Source of the DNA: CAWBRT01 sp963819175
GTDB lineage: Bacteria > Acidobacteriota > Terriglobia > Terriglobales > Acidobacteriaceae
Assembly (NCBI GenBank): GCA_963819175.1
Contig: CAWFVJ010000013.1
Coordinates: 558,001 to 622,000 of the forward strand
Length of the DNA stretch: 64,000 nt
Direction: 5' to 3'
Shown: positions 35,359 to 43,545 of the stretch, piece by piece
Position numbering within the stretch: the first letter of the stretch is position 1
Layout: the number at the start of each line of letters is the position of its first letter
The notes under the pieces: model-generated
Told to the model about the DNA's origin: nothing
Seen by the model: only the letters and a program-made list of their open reading frames with translations
Databases searched by the model: none
Position numbers and translations under genes: made by a program

Positions 35359-36963
35359 CTAGTGCCACTCCCACTCCAGGAAACCAGGCTTCACATCGGT
35401 CATGGCATTCACGATCAGCTCAACCAAGCCGCCGTACAGGATCTGATGCTCGTCCCAGAGATTCCAATAAGCGAACAGGTCGCGCATCTGGCCTTTGCAG
35501 TTGCTGCACGGGGCGCAGACGTATTTCGGAGTTTCCGGTTCGAGGCAATCGCCGAAGGCGTTCAACACCTGCTCGAGCTTCTTGCGCCCGGAGATCTGGT
35601 AGCGCCAATCGGTGAAGTTGTTCGGCGACATGATGGCGAACCCGCTGCCGCCGCCACAACAGTAGTTATTGACGCCGTGCGGTTCCATCTCGCGGAACTT
35701 GGGAGCGATCTTCCGCAAAACCTCGCGTTGCGGTTCTACCACTCCCATCAGACGCACGAGGTTGCACGGGTCGTGCAGCGTAACCGGGAAATCATTGCGC
35801 GAGGGGTCCAGTTTGAGTTTGCCGCTCATGATGATGTCGCGCAACAGCGTCAGCGAGCTTTCCCGCGGAACGTTCATCTCGCCAAGCAGGATGCGGTCGG
35901 CGATCACGCTGAGCGCCTTGTGCGCGTGGCCGCACTCGCCCAGCACAATCTTCTTCACTTTCAACTGGCGCGCCATGTCCGCGTGTTTCAGTGCCACGCG
36001 CGCGAATTGCGCGTCGTCATACCATAGTCCGTAATTGATGGAATCGTAGGCGACCAGCTCCGATGACATCGTCCAGCTTATCCCGGCGGCATTAAGAATT
36101 ACCGAAAAGGCTCCGGGATTCTCGGGCCACGCAAGAATTTCTCCAGCGTTGTGAATCAAAAGAATGTCGGCTCCCTCTACGTCCCACGGCGTGTGGATCT
36201 CCATCCCTGTTTTTTCACTCATCTCCTCGTCGATGAAGTCCACGCTGTCCTTCACAGCCGCAGGGCTCATGCCGGTGGAGGAGCCAACTTTCAACTGCTT
36301 CATCGAGCCGTTATCATGGATCTCCTTGGCCGCAATGCCCATCTCCATGCTGAACACCTTGCGGAGTTCGTGTGCCACAAGGGCGTTATCGGCGCCAATG
36401 GGACAGGTCTGCGCGCAACGGCGGCAGAGGTTGCATCGGTAGGAAAGCTCGGCAAGACGCGCGACCATGGGCCAGTTCAGCTCGACGTCGCCATGCTGCC
36501 AGCGCGAAACCAGGCCGCCATGCTTCACGTACTTGAAGTAAAGACGGCGCAGAATCTCGCTGCGGAAAAGAGGACGGTAGAGTTCATTGCGCCCGCTGGC
36601 TTCATAAATGTGGCAAGCGTCTGAGCAGGTCTGGCAACGCGTGCAGTGCTCCATGGTGAGCAGCAGCGGCTGCAGAAACGTCCAATTATTTTCCTTAGTG
36701 AATAACTTTTCAACTCCGGCCAGAAACTTCTTGACCAGCTCTTCTTCTTCCTCGCGGGACTTCGGCCTGGGCAGATTGAGCGCGCAAGTACCGTCGAGCC
36801 CGCACTCGCACCGCTCCTTGACCTGAGCGCTGAGTGGCGTAAAAGCAGGGCCTTCCCCGGCGTCGAAACCGGCGGGTAATGGTTTCAATTCGCTTTTCTG
36901 CAGCTGCGTGAGCGGCTCTGCGTCCCGCCGCGAAATGTCGGCAATATTGATCTGTTCCTTCAT
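35359..36963 (-). CDS. DsrK-like iron-sulfur reductase subunit (second copy)
   Basis: A 534-residue cytoplasmic Fe-S protein of the DsrK/HdrD type, paralogous to the DsrK at 45881-47510. Two [4Fe-4S] motifs appear (CTRCQTCSDACH and CNLCRRCAQTCP). A single CCG domain follows with HDPCNLVRLMG, NNYCCGGGSGF and CAPCSNC, which in HdrD/DsrK binds a noncubane cluster acting on disulfides. Extra cysteines at residues 50-60 (CECGLDGTC) are not typical of DsrK. Its ATG overlaps the stop of its membrane partner. The pair should pass quinol electrons to a disulfide such as DsrC trisulfide or another carrier. Confidence 0.85.
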   Translation of the reverse strand: MKEQINIADISRRDAEPLTQLQKSELKPLPAGFDAGEGPAFTPLSAQVKERCECGLDGTCALNLPRPKSREEEEELVKKFLAGVEKLFTKENNWTFLQPLLLTMEHCTRCQTCSDACHIYEASGRNELYRPLFRSEILRRLYFKYVKHGGLVSRWQHGDVELNWPMVARLAELSYRCNLCRRCAQTCPIGADNALVAHELRKVFSMEMGIAAKEIHDNGSMKQLKVGSSTGMSPAAVKDSVDFIDEEMSEKTGMEIHTPWDVEGADILLIHNAGEILAWPENPGAFSVILNAAGISWTMSSELVAYDSINYGLWYDDAQFARVALKHADMARQLKVKKIVLGECGHAHKALSVIADRILLGEMNVPRESSLTLLRDIIMSGKLKLDPSRNDFPVTLHDPCNLVRLMGVVEPQREVLRKIAPKFREMEPHGVNNYCCGGGSGFAIMSPNNFTDWRYQISGRKKLEQVLNAFGDCLEPETPKYVCAPCSNCKGQMRDLFAYWNLWDEHQILYGGLVELIVNAMTDVKPGFLEWEWH

Positions 36964-37868
36964 TTGCGCACCGCCTGCTTTTCGGGTGGATTCGTCGTGG
37001 CGATCTCTCCCCAGGTTTTCGTGCCGTCGGCTCCGATGTGCGGCGCCGACCACGTGGGACGATAGGTGAGATACTCAGCAACTCGTGCGGAGATCTCCTT
37101 GTTGTTTGGCCTGTCGTCCCATCGGACCGTGTGATAGGTGAAATATTTCGCCACAAAATGCGCCATGTGCGTGTACGGAATGTAGCCGAGGACGACCGAC
37201 CCGAGTATGAGTCCGGCACTGGTCATGGCCGGCAGCTGGATCGTCGAGTCGAATCCAAGCAGCGCACGAGCCAATACGGAAAGCGGCGGCATCGAGCCAC
37301 TCAGCGCTCCGATGATGACCAGCACGCAGGCAACCGCGAACAAGCCCACATTCAACAAATCGCCGAGGCCCGTGTAGTTTTTCAACTCCGGATCGGTGAG
37401 TCTGCGCCAGAACAACGCCAGGCCGCCGAACGTCGTCAGCACCAGGCCCGCCCAAGCACACACGCGAGCAATCGCGAATAGCACGCCTGCAAGTCCCATG
37501 CCTCCGAGTACAGCGCCCAAAACAGACAGAGCGGCCGCCCCCATCAGCAGATACAGCCCCGCATGAAAAGGAAACGACCGGTACCAGAGTTTGCGATTGT
37601 ATTCCCAGAGCCCTTTCAGCAACAGCATCTCCGGGATCATGAAACTCAACTCCCCCGCGAGGTTCGAGTGGCGTTCTTTCTTCCACCAGTCGCCTTGCTC
37701 GAAATACGATCCCCCGTGCTTCACCCGCTCCGGCGCTTCATGCGGCACGGGATACAGTTCCCAACGGAGATGGATGGGCGCGCGCGCGTATTGAATTACG
37801 CGGCCAACGCAGCCAACGACAAACACAAGCACGCCTGCATAAATAAATAAAGACACCACAGTTGCCAT
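36960..37868 (-). CDS. DsrM-like membrane cytochrome b (second copy)
   Basis: A 302-residue membrane protein of the nitrate-reductase gamma/DsrM type with five or six helices. Histidines that could bind haem b lie in SFPFHAGLYLLMGAAAL and YIPYTHMAHFVAKYFTYH. It would oxidise or reduce membrane quinone and exchange electrons with the DsrK-like protein, to which it is coupled by a 4 bp overlap. It differs from the DsrM at 47485-48498 in sequence and in a long cytoplasmic loop after helix 1. It starts 81 bp after dsrN. Confidence 0.83.
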   Translation of the reverse strand: MATVVSLFIYAGVLVFVVGCVGRVIQYARAPIHLRWELYPVPHEAPERVKHGGSYFEQGDWWKKERHSNLAGELSFMIPEMLLLKGLWEYNRKLWYRSFPFHAGLYLLMGAAALSVLGAVLGGMGLAGVLFAIARVCAWAGLVLTTFGGLALFWRRLTDPELKNYTGLGDLLNVGLFAVACVLVIIGALSGSMPPLSVLARALLGFDSTIQLPAMTSAGLILGSVVLGYIPYTHMAHFVAKYFTYHTVRWDDRPNNKEISARVAEYLTYRPTWSAPHIGADGTKTWGEIATTNPPEKQAVRK

Positions 37869-37949
37869 GGATTATCCCTCACCGCTCGAAAATTGCTAAG
37901 CACCAGCCCGCACACCCCAACCACTTCCGGGCTTACATCATTATTCGCA

Positions 37950-39379
37950 CTACGAGGCTCGCCCTGCCAGATTCACTCCTGCCGCGCGATGCCGCCGGGC
38001 AAGTTTAACTACTCCCTCCGCCCATTCCGGCGTTGCGCTTGCATGCAGGTGCGTATAGCTTGCCCACACATTGTTGACGATCAGCCCGTCGCGCTTTCCG
38101 ATCGCGCCGGTTCCGCGGCGCACCGAACACGCGGTTGCCGGCGGCTCTGGCTTCAGCACCTCGGAGGCGACCGCGATGCGCGAGTAATGGAACTCATGAC
38201 CCCGCAACAGGGTTCCAACCGCGTAAAACGGATTGGGAGTGTCGACCGCCGCCTCCACGTATCCGTGCCCTTGCGGAGCGCTGCCCACGTCGATATCGAT
38301 GGGCAGGACGCCAGCCATGCGGAAACGTCTCCCCTGCCATTGGATCGATCGCGATAGCAGCATCAACCCGCCGCATTCGGCATAGACAGGCACGCCGCGT
38401 GAAGCCGCATCGGCGAGCGAATGCAGAAACCCCGCGTTCGCATCGAGCTTTTCGGCATGCACCTCCGGAAAGCCGCCGCCAATGTAGACGGCATCCACAT
38501 CCTCGGGCAGTTTGCCTGACCGCAAAGCTGAGATGAACACGACTTCCGCGCCCGCCCGGCTCAGCGCCTCGATATTCTCCTGGTAGTAAAAGCTGAACGC
38601 CGCGTCGCGAATCACGGCGATCCTGACCGCGCCCTCGTCCGGCTCTTTCGTCGCTGCAGACAAATGCGGCGCACAAAGCACGTTCACGCCGGTGGCAATT
38701 TCCCTGATCCGCGCCATGTCGAGCCGTGCCGCAACCTTGTCCAACAGCGAAGTCAGCTCCTTCATCGCGGGATGATCTTCAGGAGTCACCAGTCCGAGAT
38801 GCCGCGAGGGCAGCGCGTCACTATCGAGCTTAGGGATAACGCCGACCACCGGGATTCCGCACACTCCTTCGATCGCATCGCGCACGACCATCTCGTGTCG
38901 TTTGCTGGCAACGTGGTTGAGAACGACTCCACCGATTCGCAAATCCGGATCTAACTGTTTGCAGCCCAACACCACGGCGGCCGCGGTGCGCGTCATTTTG
39001 GTGACATTCAGAACCAGCAGAACCGGCGCTTGAATAGCCTTCGCCAACTCAGCCGTACTGTGTGTTCCGGTTGCGTCAGACCCGTCGAACAGTCCGCGAT
39101 TGCCTTCGATCACGTTGAGACCGCCGGCGATGGCATGCGTGCAAAATGACTGCACCGCCTTGGGAAACCCATCAACCACGTATCCAGGTTTCTCGCCGGC
39201 TCTCCCGAGGCCCAGGAGAGCCATGCGGTATCGATGTAATCAGGACCCTTCTTGAATGCGCGCACCTGCGTCCCTTCGCCACGGAATGCCCGGAGCAGCG
39301 CCATGGAGACCACAGATTTGCCGGAATCGCCGGCAAGCCCTGCAATCACGATCCTTGGCGCGTTCGAGGCCGCATTCAT
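37950..39379 (-). CDS. dsrN: DsrN, cobyrinate a,c-diamide synthase-like siroheme amidase (frameshifted)
   Basis: A CobB/CbiA-type glutamine amidotransferase of about 476 residues that in dsr clusters amidates siroheme for DsrAB. The N-terminal P-loop is IVIAGLAGDSGKSVVSMALL and FKKGPDYID. The C-terminal glutaminase domain has GGGFPEVHAEKL and the nucleophile Cys in VPVYAECGGLMLLSR. The frame breaks after NLDTWLMG and resumes in the -1 frame with FPKAVQSFCTHAIAGG. The break falls exactly on G GGT TTC at 39164-39170, the form of a -1 slippery heptamer, but a lost base in the run is equally possible. It lies within the dsr run, not with cobalamin genes. Confidence 0.85.
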
Positions 39380-39393
39380 CTGGGCGCTTAACC

Positions 39394-39636
39394 TCAGCCC
39401 TGGGGGTCCTTGGGCGGCAACTGAATAAACGAACCTCCGACATAGGCGTAGACGCAACGGCTGGAATCGATCAACTGCCGGATCGCGAGCTTGCAAAGGT
39501 CTTTCGAGCAGGCATCGCCGTACTTAGCCACCATCGCCTTGGTCAGGTCACCCGGTTTCAAGTTCTTCTTTCCCGCGCACTCGGATACCAACTGGAACAT
39601 GCCTTCCGCAACCATCTCTACCGTAAGCTCAGCCAT
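39394..39636 (-). CDS. small winged-helix-like protein, DsrD candidate
   Basis: An 80-residue acidic protein. Predicted helices (MVAEGMFQLVSECAG, DLTKAMVAKYG, KDLCKLAIRQLIDSS) are followed by a short wing-like hairpin (CVYAYVGGSFIQL). This order and size match DsrD, the small winged-helix protein of reductive dsr clusters that stimulates DsrAB, but sequence identity is too low for me to be sure; DsrT is another small dsr product to consider. Three cysteines (SECAG, DACSKDLCK) are not typical of DsrD. It sits 14 bp before dsrN and 15 bp after the methyltransferase fusion. Confidence 0.55.
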   Translation of the reverse strand: MAELTVEMVAEGMFQLVSECAGKKNLKPGDLTKAMVAKYGDACSKDLCKLAIRQLIDSSRCVYAYVGGSFIQLPPKDPQG

Positions 39637-39651
39637 ATAAGTTCTCCCTTT

Positions 39652-41373
39652 TCAGTCAGCCGGCACTGATTCCACTAGCACGCACGGCTTCACTGTGTAT
39701 GAATTGGTCTTCTTACTCTTGATTAACATGCCCGCGCCTGCCAGCGGGTCCGAACCAGCCTCTAAACCCGATTTTTCCAGCAGCGCGGTAACGCGCTCCA
39801 CGGACCACTCGGCACTGTTGCCGTTCGTGACCCGTCGCGCCAGACGGGCAAGCGCAACCTCTGGAGCCACACTGGCTCCCACGGAAAGCAAATCGTCTTG
39901 CAGCATCAGCATCCCGCCGGCCTTCAGTTGGCTTGCCGCATGGCAAACGACATTCTCGCATTCCTCGCGCGATGCCGAACCGAGAAGCCCGGAGATGATC
40001 ACCGCGTCGAAGCTCCGCGCCGGCAGCACCTCACCCAATGCCGGGTTGATGCCTATAACCTTCGCACGCGGCCAGCGCGCCGCAATCAGCTCCGAATAGG
40101 TCGCCGCTCCCCATCCCGCAACGAGCACGGTCTCGCATCCGCCGAGTTCAACCCGATCGAGCACGACCGGCGCCGCGTAACGCGCCAGCGACTCACAGGC
40201 GTGGTAGTGCAGAGCCGCATGATCCGGGCGCAGCGTTTTTCGGCCCGTGGTTGCGAACCTGTCGAGCGCGGTCGCGTCACAGTTTTCTCCAACCTCATAC
40301 ATCAGCGCGGGGACGAGCGACTGGGGTGAGTTTCGCCGCAGGTAGAGCGAGGCCAATTCCAGATTGCGATAGCCATCCGGCCGCGCCTCAACCAACCCGA
40401 GCGCCACGAGCACCTGCATCATGTCGTTCAGTGCATCGGCATCGGCATGGATTTGGAGAGCCAGATTGCAGACGGTTTTCGGATGTTCCAGTGCTTCGAA
40501 TACGCCCGCCGACACTGCCCACGCCAGCATCTGACTTCCGACGCCCGCGGTCGCCAGGCGAAACAGTTCCTGTGGCGAGGGCCCGGGGGCAAAACGTGCG
40601 TCCGACTCGCCGCGGCGCTGCAGGTCGCGCTCGGCCTTCTTCAGCTTCTCGCGAAGCCTCACGACCTCGCCGATCACCAGTGTCGCCGGAGCCTTGATGC
40701 CTTGCAGCTTTGCCGCTTCGGCAATCGTCTCCAGTGTCCCGGTGGCAACCTGTTCGCCGTGCCAAAACGCCATCTGGATGATGGCAGCCGGCGTGCCGGG
40801 ATCGCGGCCCTCGGCGATCAACCGTTTTGCAATCTGCTCGACCGCATGGACGCCCATCAGAAAAACCAGCGTCGGAATTTTGCTCAGGGCATTGAAGTCA
40901 ACTTCGTCGTCGCCGTCGTCGCTGCAAAAGTGGCCGGTCACAATCGCAACGGCGGAAGAAGCGTCACGATGCGTTACCGGAATTCCGGCGCTGAGAGGCG
41001 CCGAGAGCGCCGAGGAAACGCCGGGGATCACGTCGAAGCTGATGCCATGCTCCGCCAGGTACTCGGCCTCTTCTCCGCCGCGGCCAAACAGAAATGGATC
41101 GCCGCCCTTCAGGCGAACCACGGTCTTGCCTTCGCGGGCTTTGTGAACAAGCAGTTCGTTGACCTCATCCTGGCGCGAATCGTGACGCCCGACGGGTTTG
41201 CCCATGTAAATGCGCTCGGCGGTTGGTTTCGCCAGCGCCAGTACATCTTCCTGAATCAGCCGGTCGTAGACAACGACATCCGCCGACTTGATCAGGTTTG
41301 CCGCCTTGATCGTCAACAGCTCAGGATGTCCCGGACCGGCCCCGACTAGATAAACCTTGCCTGTCTTCTCCAT
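39652..41373 (-). CDS. uroporphyrinogen-III C-methyltransferase fused to a second SAM methyltransferase domain
   Basis: A 573-residue two-domain protein. Residues 1 to about 250 are a complete SUMT/CobA domain: VYLVGAGPGHPELLTIKA, VVRLKGGDPFLFGRGGEE, DVIPGVSSALSAPLSAGIPV and VFLMGVHAVEQIA. It would make precorrin-2, the siroheme precursor. Residues about 265-560 resemble an O-methyltransferase with a winged-helix dimerisation part (LALQIHADADALNDMMQVLV) and a SAM fold whose glycine loop is diverged (VLVAGWGAATYSELIAARWP). Such a fusion is not the usual CysG layout (Met1p/Met8p plus SUMT). Its place in the dsr run argues that it serves siroheme for DsrAB, like DsrW-type paralogues. Confidence 0.85.
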   Translation of the reverse strand: MEKTGKVYLVGAGPGHPELLTIKAANLIKSADVVVYDRLIQEDVLALAKPTAERIYMGKPVGRHDSRQDEVNELLVHKAREGKTVVRLKGGDPFLFGRGGEEAEYLAEHGISFDVIPGVSSALSAPLSAGIPVTHRDASSAVAIVTGHFCSDDGDDEVDFNALSKIPTLVFLMGVHAVEQIAKRLIAEGRDPGTPAAIIQMAFWHGEQVATGTLETIAEAAKLQGIKAPATLVIGEVVRLREKLKKAERDLQRRGESDARFAPGPSPQELFRLATAGVGSQMLAWAVSAGVFEALEHPKTVCNLALQIHADADALNDMMQVLVALGLVEARPDGYRNLELASLYLRRNSPQSLVPALMYEVGENCDATALDRFATTGRKTLRPDHAALHYHACESLARYAAPVVLDRVELGGCETVLVAGWGAATYSELIAARWPRAKVIGINPALGEVLPARSFDAVIISGLLGSASREECENVVCHAASQLKAGGMLMLQDDLLSVGASVAPEVALARLARRVTNGNSAEWSVERVTALLEKSGLEAGSDPLAGAGMLIKSKKTNSYTVKPCVLVESVPAD

Positions 41374-41531
41374 GAACTACACCACTCCAATAATCCCACC
41401 AAACCGTAGCCAGCGCTTGATAGGCCCACTCGCCGCGAACTCACTGGCCCAAACCGCGGCAGGCTACAGCGGCGTTTGGCCAGGCAGATCCCGCTTTCTT
41501 TCTCAAACGTACCAACCGTGCTGAAGGTTAA

Positions 41532-41562
41532 GGTGTCGCGAAGAACCGTTCTCCGCGACACC
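41532..41562 (-). terminator. hairpin between the transporter unit and the methyltransferase fusion
   Basis: A 9 bp perfect stem GGTGTCGCG (41532-41540) / CGCGACACC (41554-41562), extended inside by AGAA/TTCT across one mismatch to a 3-base loop. On the minus strand it lies 47 bp after the 52-residue gene and is not followed by a U-run. It probably limits readthrough or marks a processing site within the dsr run. Confidence 0.5.
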
Positions 41563-41608
41563 GGTAAATTCATCTAACCAATCATAGCGGCATTGCTGAG
41601 AGTCTGTC

Positions 41609-41767
41609 CTACAGGTGCGTAATCACCACCAGGACTATCAGCAGAATGACGCCGGTGAAGAACGTGTACCAGATCAGCTTCTTTTCCACGCTGTCGAGGG
41701 GTTCATACTCCATCTTCTTGATTTCTTCAGCATAGCGCGGCTGTTCAGCTTTTGTCGGAGTTGTCAT
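41609..41767 (-). CDS. 52-residue single-span membrane peptide
   Basis: A short gene starting at ATG 41767 (MTTPTKAEQPRYAEEIKKME) with a charged cytoplasmic N terminus and one C-terminal membrane helix (LIWYTFFTGVILLIVLVVIT). It begins 8 bp after the stop of the YeiH-type transporter, on the same strand, so it is co-transcribed with it. I do not recognise a named family. The position suggests a small auxiliary subunit of the transporter. The RYAEEIKKMEYEPLD segment could form an amphipathic cytoplasmic helix. Confidence 0.65.
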   Translation of the reverse strand: MTTPTKAEQPRYAEEIKKMEYEPLDSVEKKLIWYTFFTGVILLIVLVVITHL

Positions 41768-41775
41768 TTGTCACC

Positions 41776-43272
41776 TCACTTCATTAGCGGCGGCGTCATC
41801 CCATGGAAGAAGATCCAGGAAATGCCCAAGCCGATCCAGATGATGTAGCCAAACAAGCACAGTACATAGACGGCCGCCAGCTTGGCGATCCCCTCTTCCC
41901 ACAGCTTGCGGAAGTTGGACATTACGCCGATGCTGAAGAACGTCATAACGAAGAAGATTCCACGGAAGACGTTGGCCTCTCCCATGGCGGCATTCACTTT
42001 GCCGAGCACCCCTGGCACCATCAATCCGGCGAACAGTACCAAAAGGAAGGTGGCGACATAGCCGAGCACGAACTTCGGGAAGCGCTGCCAGATTTCGACG
42101 GCCTTCACACCTTTTCCGTTCTTACCCTCGAACTTGGCCGACCACACCCAGGCCAGTACAAATGCCCAGACGCCGATGAAGATATCGATGAACACCTTGA
42201 TCGTCGAACTGGTGGCCAAGATCCAGTTGGGCGCGTAGTTAATACCAGCTGCTGCCGCCTTGGCGCGTATCAGGGAATCAACGATCGCACCACTGGCCAC
42301 GGCTGCGCCGTCTGTCTTGACAGCCAGGCCCATCCAAGCGCCGGCTACCATTGGCTGAGTCCAGAGAAAGTGCTGGGCCGCAAACGGCAGGATCAGCAGT
42401 TCCACTACGGAGAAGATCACCACCAGCGAAGAGACCATGATGGGAACTATTGGCCGGGCGCGGATTGCGCCACCGGTGGCGATGGCCGCCGAAACACCGC
42501 AGATGGAGATGCCAGACGCCAACGGCGCTGCCCACTCGCGGTTGAATTTGAAGTACTTGCGTGAAATAAAGTAGACCAGCGGCCAGTAGATCAGGTAGGC
42601 CTCAACAATGGCGCAAATGCCGCGGAACATCATCTGGGTTGCCAGTTGCCGCTGGTTCAGGGCGGCGATGCCCAGGAATCCGCCCAGGATCACGATGGCC
42701 GTCTTGATATACAGCTCGGGACGGACCCCTTCTTTGATCTTTTCCGCCAGCCCCGGCATGAAATTGCCGATAAACAGGCCAGCCAGCAGGGCAATGATGA
42801 ACCCGGACTCGTTGGTCAGGTTAAGAGACCAGGCAAGTTTGAAACCGGCCCGCTGGTTCGGGGTGGCCGCGATGTAGGCCCAGCTGCCCAGGATCCAGCA
42901 GATATAGCTAAGACCAAAGACCACCGTAAATCCGCCGGCAAACTTCTTTACATCCGCTCCCAAACGCTTTACGCCTACCAACAGCACGACTAGCATAAAG
43001 AGGTAGGTTATTACCAGAGAAGCCAATGCGGGCAACGCCGCATAAGCCTTGGAGGCGGGTTTGAGCGCCTTCCCGAAATCAGTCCAAACGCCTACGGTAA
43101 TGCCCCAGCCCAGCGAGTCGATGCCGAACAGGAGCGTAAGTGAAAGTGCGAAAACAAATATGCCAATACAGAGCGCTAACCAGTCCTCATTGAATCCCTG
43201 CGCCGGGTGTGAACTCGGCGGAGCGGTTCCCGTCTGAGTTGACGTTACGGATTGGGTCAGATCAACAGCCAT
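41776..43272 (-). CDS. YeiH/UPF0324-family putative sulfate/sulfite exporter
   Basis: A 498-residue integral membrane protein with about eleven or twelve helices. The C-terminal half carries the family features GIAALNQRQLATQM, ISICGVSAAIATGGAIRARP and a helix rich in Gly/Ala before KTDGAAVASGAIVDSLI. Members are annotated as putative sulfate exporters; the activity is poorly tested. It is longer than YeiH (about 350) because of an N-terminal extension of extra helices (LALCIGIFVFALSLTLLFG). It lies inside the dsr run, 273 bp after dsrP, making sulfite, sulfate or thiosulfate movement a good guess. Confidence 0.75.
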   Translation of the reverse strand: MAVDLTQSVTSTQTGTAPPSSHPAQGFNEDWLALCIGIFVFALSLTLLFGIDSLGWGITVGVWTDFGKALKPASKAYAALPALASLVITYLFMLVVLLVGVKRLGADVKKFAGGFTVVFGLSYICWILGSWAYIAATPNQRAGFKLAWSLNLTNESGFIIALLAGLFIGNFMPGLAEKIKEGVRPELYIKTAIVILGGFLGIAALNQRQLATQMMFRGICAIVEAYLIYWPLVYFISRKYFKFNREWAAPLASGISICGVSAAIATGGAIRARPIVPIMVSSLVVIFSVVELLILPFAAQHFLWTQPMVAGAWMGLAVKTDGAAVASGAIVDSLIRAKAAAAGINYAPNWILATSSTIKVFIDIFIGVWAFVLAWVWSAKFEGKNGKGVKAVEIWQRFPKFVLGYVATFLLVLFAGLMVPGVLGKVNAAMGEANVFRGIFFVMTFFSIGVMSNFRKLWEEGIAKLAAVYVLCLFGYIIWIGLGISWIFFHGMTPPLMK

Positions 43273-43545
43273 AAGTCACCTCTTGGAGAAACAAAATAAG
43301 ATCTAAATACATCTCACGATATTGCAGAACACCGCAATCATCAGCATGCTATTTGACCCGATGCCAATCACAATCCTCGATTCCGGCATCGTAAATTAAC
43401 AATCCACAACCATTCTGAACAAGGAGGAGTTGAATCCAGTCTGCCATCGAGCGCAGTCCATTCCATGCTCAGAACCAGTAGCAACTGCAGTTAAAAAAAT
43501 CGTTAAGCCTGTAGTCCGCCCGCGCTGGCATCGATCTGCGCCGGG

